Source: Rhynchopus euleeides (taxonomy: Eukaryota > Euglenozoa > Diplonemea > Diplonemida > Diplonemidae). Taken from it: 64,000 nt of DNA. This document shows, piece after piece, positions 61,956 to 64,000 of the stretch. The stretch spans positions 1,178,001-1,242,000 of the forward strand of contig OY723304.1 in NCBI GenBank assembly GCA_963210315.1, read 5' to 3'. Each line of letters begins with the position of its first letter. The first letter of the stretch is position 1. The notes under the pieces are model-generated. The model was not told the origin of the DNA. It made no database searches and saw only the letters and a list, made by a program, of their open reading frames with translations. The translations under genes were made by a program, and so were the position numbers.

Positions 61956-64000
61956 ATGTCCGGCTTGGTTACCTTCGCGGAAGCGTGCAAGCTGCAGGGT
62001 ATCCCAGACGAGACTACGGGGAAGGTCGCGGGTGCGCTTCTCCGCAACGCAGGATGGCCGAAACCCGTAACGAGCCGGACCTCAAACGGCGTGCAGAAGA
62101 TGTATTGCTTGGCAGATATCCGTCGGCCCAATCCCCTCTCCTCCGAAGAGGCAATCCGGCAGTTGACTGCTTCGTCCCCGGGCCGCTGCTTCCCCGACGA
62201 TGTCCTGATCGCTCCTCTGGGTGAGCCCGATGATCTCGCTGATCAGGCGGCGCTCCTCCCCCACCCCGAGGATGCGGATCCCGTCTCGCAGAGCGTGATC
62301 TCGGCGGTCACGCGGGGTCCTGCTGCTGCTGGCAACGACGAGCCTGATGAGCCTGAGGCGCCTCCGTCACCGACTCCCGTGCCGCCGAAACCTCTGCCTG
62401 CCGCGCTCCCACCGACGTCTCCGACGAGTCCCGCCGACGATGTCGACATTGGTTCTTCTGTGTGCAGTGACCCTGCCGACCTCGCCAGCCTCGATGACCT
62501 CGCCGACCTCGCCGACTCCGCCTGCCCCGTTGACTCCGCCTCCCACGCCAACACCGACTCCCCCGTTGCGACTGCGATGGACGCGTTGCGTGACGCTGTG
62601 GCTGCTGGTGAGGGGTGGTGCTGCATCAGCAGCGCCGAGTACCTGACTCTCCTGCGCTCCCTCTTGCCCGCAGGTGCGAAGGTGTCGGACACCGCCCTCT
62701 TCTCCCTGGTGAAGGAGAACGCCGACTGCATGTCTTCTGCTCTGCATCCTCACGAGAAGGGTAGTGATACCCGGGGGATGAAGAAGAAGTACTGCATCGG
62801 AAATGCAGTGCCGGGACGGCCGTGCAGCCTCCACTTCGTCGGACAGGGCACGCCTCCGCCGGCCCCCGTGGGGCGCCCCTCCAAGACCCTCCCCGAGCGG
62901 GTCTTGCAGGTCAAGGCTTTGCAGAAGGCCTTGCTGAGGGCGAAGGACCGCATTGCGCAGCTGACGGAGGAGTTGGCTGCTGCGCACGAGGTTCTCGGGC
63001 GCAAGGGGGACATTGTTCTTCGTGGGGTGACGGGCCGGAAGTCCTGCACCGAGCCCTACCCCATGAAGGTGCTGCGGGCGCTGTTGGAGTTGCGGATGGC
63101 TGGCATCGGTCAGGAGTCGTCGCGCAGGGTGCTGCGCGACATCATCAAGCTCCTGAGCGATGGGGTGGAGATGCCGATCCCCTCTCGCTGGACGCTCCGC
63201 GAATTCGAGATCCCGAGCGGAGCGGCTTCCTTCGCCGTCTTCTTGGAGGATGTCGCGAGGACGCAGACCGGCGGAGGGGGCCTAGGCAAAGACCGGCAGA
63301 AGGCCACCCTCTCCCTCGCCCACGATGCCACCTCCTCCTTGGGCCGGAGTAGTGTCTCGCTGCACGTTGTCACCGCCCACGTCGCTGCAGACGAGAATCG
63401 CGTACGCGGGGCCTGCGCCTCCGCCCTCCCCCTGAAGAACGGGAAGGCTGCAGGGAAGACCTCCAACCTGCAGGCGGTCCGCCGCATAGTCTCCGCCCAC
63501 AAGCTCCGTATTAGCAACGCCACCCTGAGCGACCATGCTAGCACGGAGGCGAAGGCGACCAGGGACGCGGGGGGCGCCATCGTCCACCTACGGTGCATGC
63601 ACCATAAGGTTGGAGGCGCACTGAAGTACGCAGTGCAGACGGCGGGGAAGGCCTTGATGATGTCTCATCGGGTCGACCCGGCAGCCAACGTTGCCAGCGT
63701 ACTTGCAGTCCTCGACCCGACAAACGGCCGGTCAACCGCCGGGGTCATTTTCGTGGATGCTGAGCTTGGGAAAGCACTTGACATGCGCTACCCCCGGGGC
63801 CTGGGGTTTGCCCGTGAGCGGGGGTCGAAGTGGCATGCCCGTCCTCAGCAGTGCTCCCGCCTCCTCAAGTTCTCCGCCTCCATCCTGGAGATGGTGAGAG
63901 AGGAGCGGTTCACCCCGACTGCGACAGAGATCCTCACTCTTCTGGGGACCCCCACCGTCGCCGCCTACTGTGCAGCCTGCCATTTCATTGGCAGCCTGTA
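61956..64000 (+). CDS. Transposase-OTU protein, right copy, 5' part
   Basis: Open for 681 codons from the ATG at 61956 to the window edge, with no stop. Same protein as the left copy: starts MSGLVTFAEACKLQG, contains LAHDATSSLGR, LSDHAST and LRCMHHKVG. The OTU domain would lie beyond the window. No nucleotide difference was noticed in the stretches compared, so the two copies are recent duplicates. Confidence 0.85.
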   Translation, partial: MSGLVTFAEACKLQGIPDETTGKVAGALLRNAGWPKPVTSRTSNGVQKMYCLADIRRPNPLSSEEAIRQLTASSPGRCFPDDVLIAPLGEPDDLADQAALLPHPEDADPVSQSVISAVTRGPAAAGNDEPDEPEAPPSPTPVPPKPLPAALPPTSPTSPADDVDIGSSVCSDPADLASLDDLADLADSACPVDSASHANTDSPVATAMDALRDAVAAGEGWCCISSAEYLTLLRSLLPAGAKVSDTALFSLVKENADCMSSALHPHEKGSDTRGMKKKYCIGNAVPGRPCSLHFVGQGTPPPAPVGRPSKTLPERVLQVKALQKALLRAKDRIAQLTEELAAAHEVLGRKGDIVLRGVTGRKSCTEPYPMKVLRALLELRMAGIGQESSRRVLRDIIKLLSDGVEMPIPSRWTLREFEIPSGAASFAVFLEDVARTQTGGGGLGKDRQKATLSLAHDATSSLGRSSVSLHVVTAHVAADENRVRGACASALPLKNGKAAGKTSNLQAVRRIVSAHKLRISNATLSDHASTEAKATRDAGGAIVHLRCMHHKVGGALKYAVQTAGKALMMSHRVDPAANVASVLAVLDPTNGRSTAGVIFVDAELGKALDMRYPRGLGFARERGSKWHARPQQCSRLLKFSASILEMVREERFTPTATEILTLLGTPTVAAYCAACHFIGSL

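Larger units (their letters stand above)
58863..64000 (+). mobile_element. OTU-encoding transposon, right copy (runs off the window)
   Basis: A TAGAGGAGGCATAGC tip near 58863 matches the tips at 26350 and 28017. It is followed by GTGGACGG-rich repeats (58970-59430), the 31-bp array (59440-61786) and the start of the same large gene at 61956. Orientation is opposite to the left copy. Gene and upstream region appear essentially identical where I compared them; the array is about five times longer here. Confidence 0.75.

Noticed and set aside
1..64000. Search for rRNA, tRNA, CRISPR arrays and telomeric repeats
   Set aside because: None recognised by eye. The direct-repeat arrays here have no spacers of the CRISPR kind, and no TTAGGG-type arrays were seen.

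Overview
The window is nuclear DNA of a microbial eukaryote. Protein-coding genes contain spliceosomal introns (donors often GTATGT, acceptors CAG) and there is no operon structure. Gene content includes an LC8 dynein light chain, a UBX-domain protein, a PH-domain protein and a cation diffusion facilitator. A nuclear Ycf45/SpoIIIAA-type ATPase hints at an algal or plastid-bearing ancestry. I cannot name the species from the sequence.

Layout. From 1 to about 26 kb lies a sparse host-gene region. All eight recognisable host genes are on the minus strand: sulfatase (partial), Ycf45-like ATPase, PH protein, SRPBCC protein, thioredoxin-UBX protein, LC8, a small membrane protein and a CDF transporter. 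For five of them exons and phases could be joined by eye. Inserted between them are a 1.5 kb long-TIR transposon (1395-2924), a hAT-type non-autonomous element with a perfect 8-bp duplication (11544-12705), and a CACTA-like element (20045-23018) that is itself broken by a second hAT insertion (21260-21920).

From about 26 to 64 kb the window is almost entirely mobile DNA. A non-autonomous element (26350-27997) adjoins a 9 kb transposon (28017-36985) that encodes an 1891-residue two-exon protein with an RNase-H-like transposase region and a C-terminal OTU protease domain. A second copy in the opposite orientation starts at about 58.86 kb and runs off the window. Both copies carry a 31-bp tandem array upstream of the gene. 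Further in are a degraded element (37624-38719) and an intact second CACTA-like copy (38722-41106).

The most striking structure is at 41.3-57.8 kb. An 11-bp satellite (unit ATTTTACATGT) is split into four blocks by three different transposons. Each has its own terminal inverted repeats, and removing each one restores the satellite register. The largest (44432-55964) carries a hAT-like transposase gene and contains two further nested insertions: a 1.76 kb element with a zinc-knuckle gene, and a complete tyrosine-recombinase retrotransposon with split direct repeats (A1-body-B1A2-B2) and gag, tyrosine recombinase and RT-RNase H genes.

How it fits together: the right-hand 38 kb is a stratified nest of at least nine mobile elements, several of which look recently active. 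A recurring design is a short TIR followed by a dense array of self-complementary subterminal repeats, a different motif in each family.
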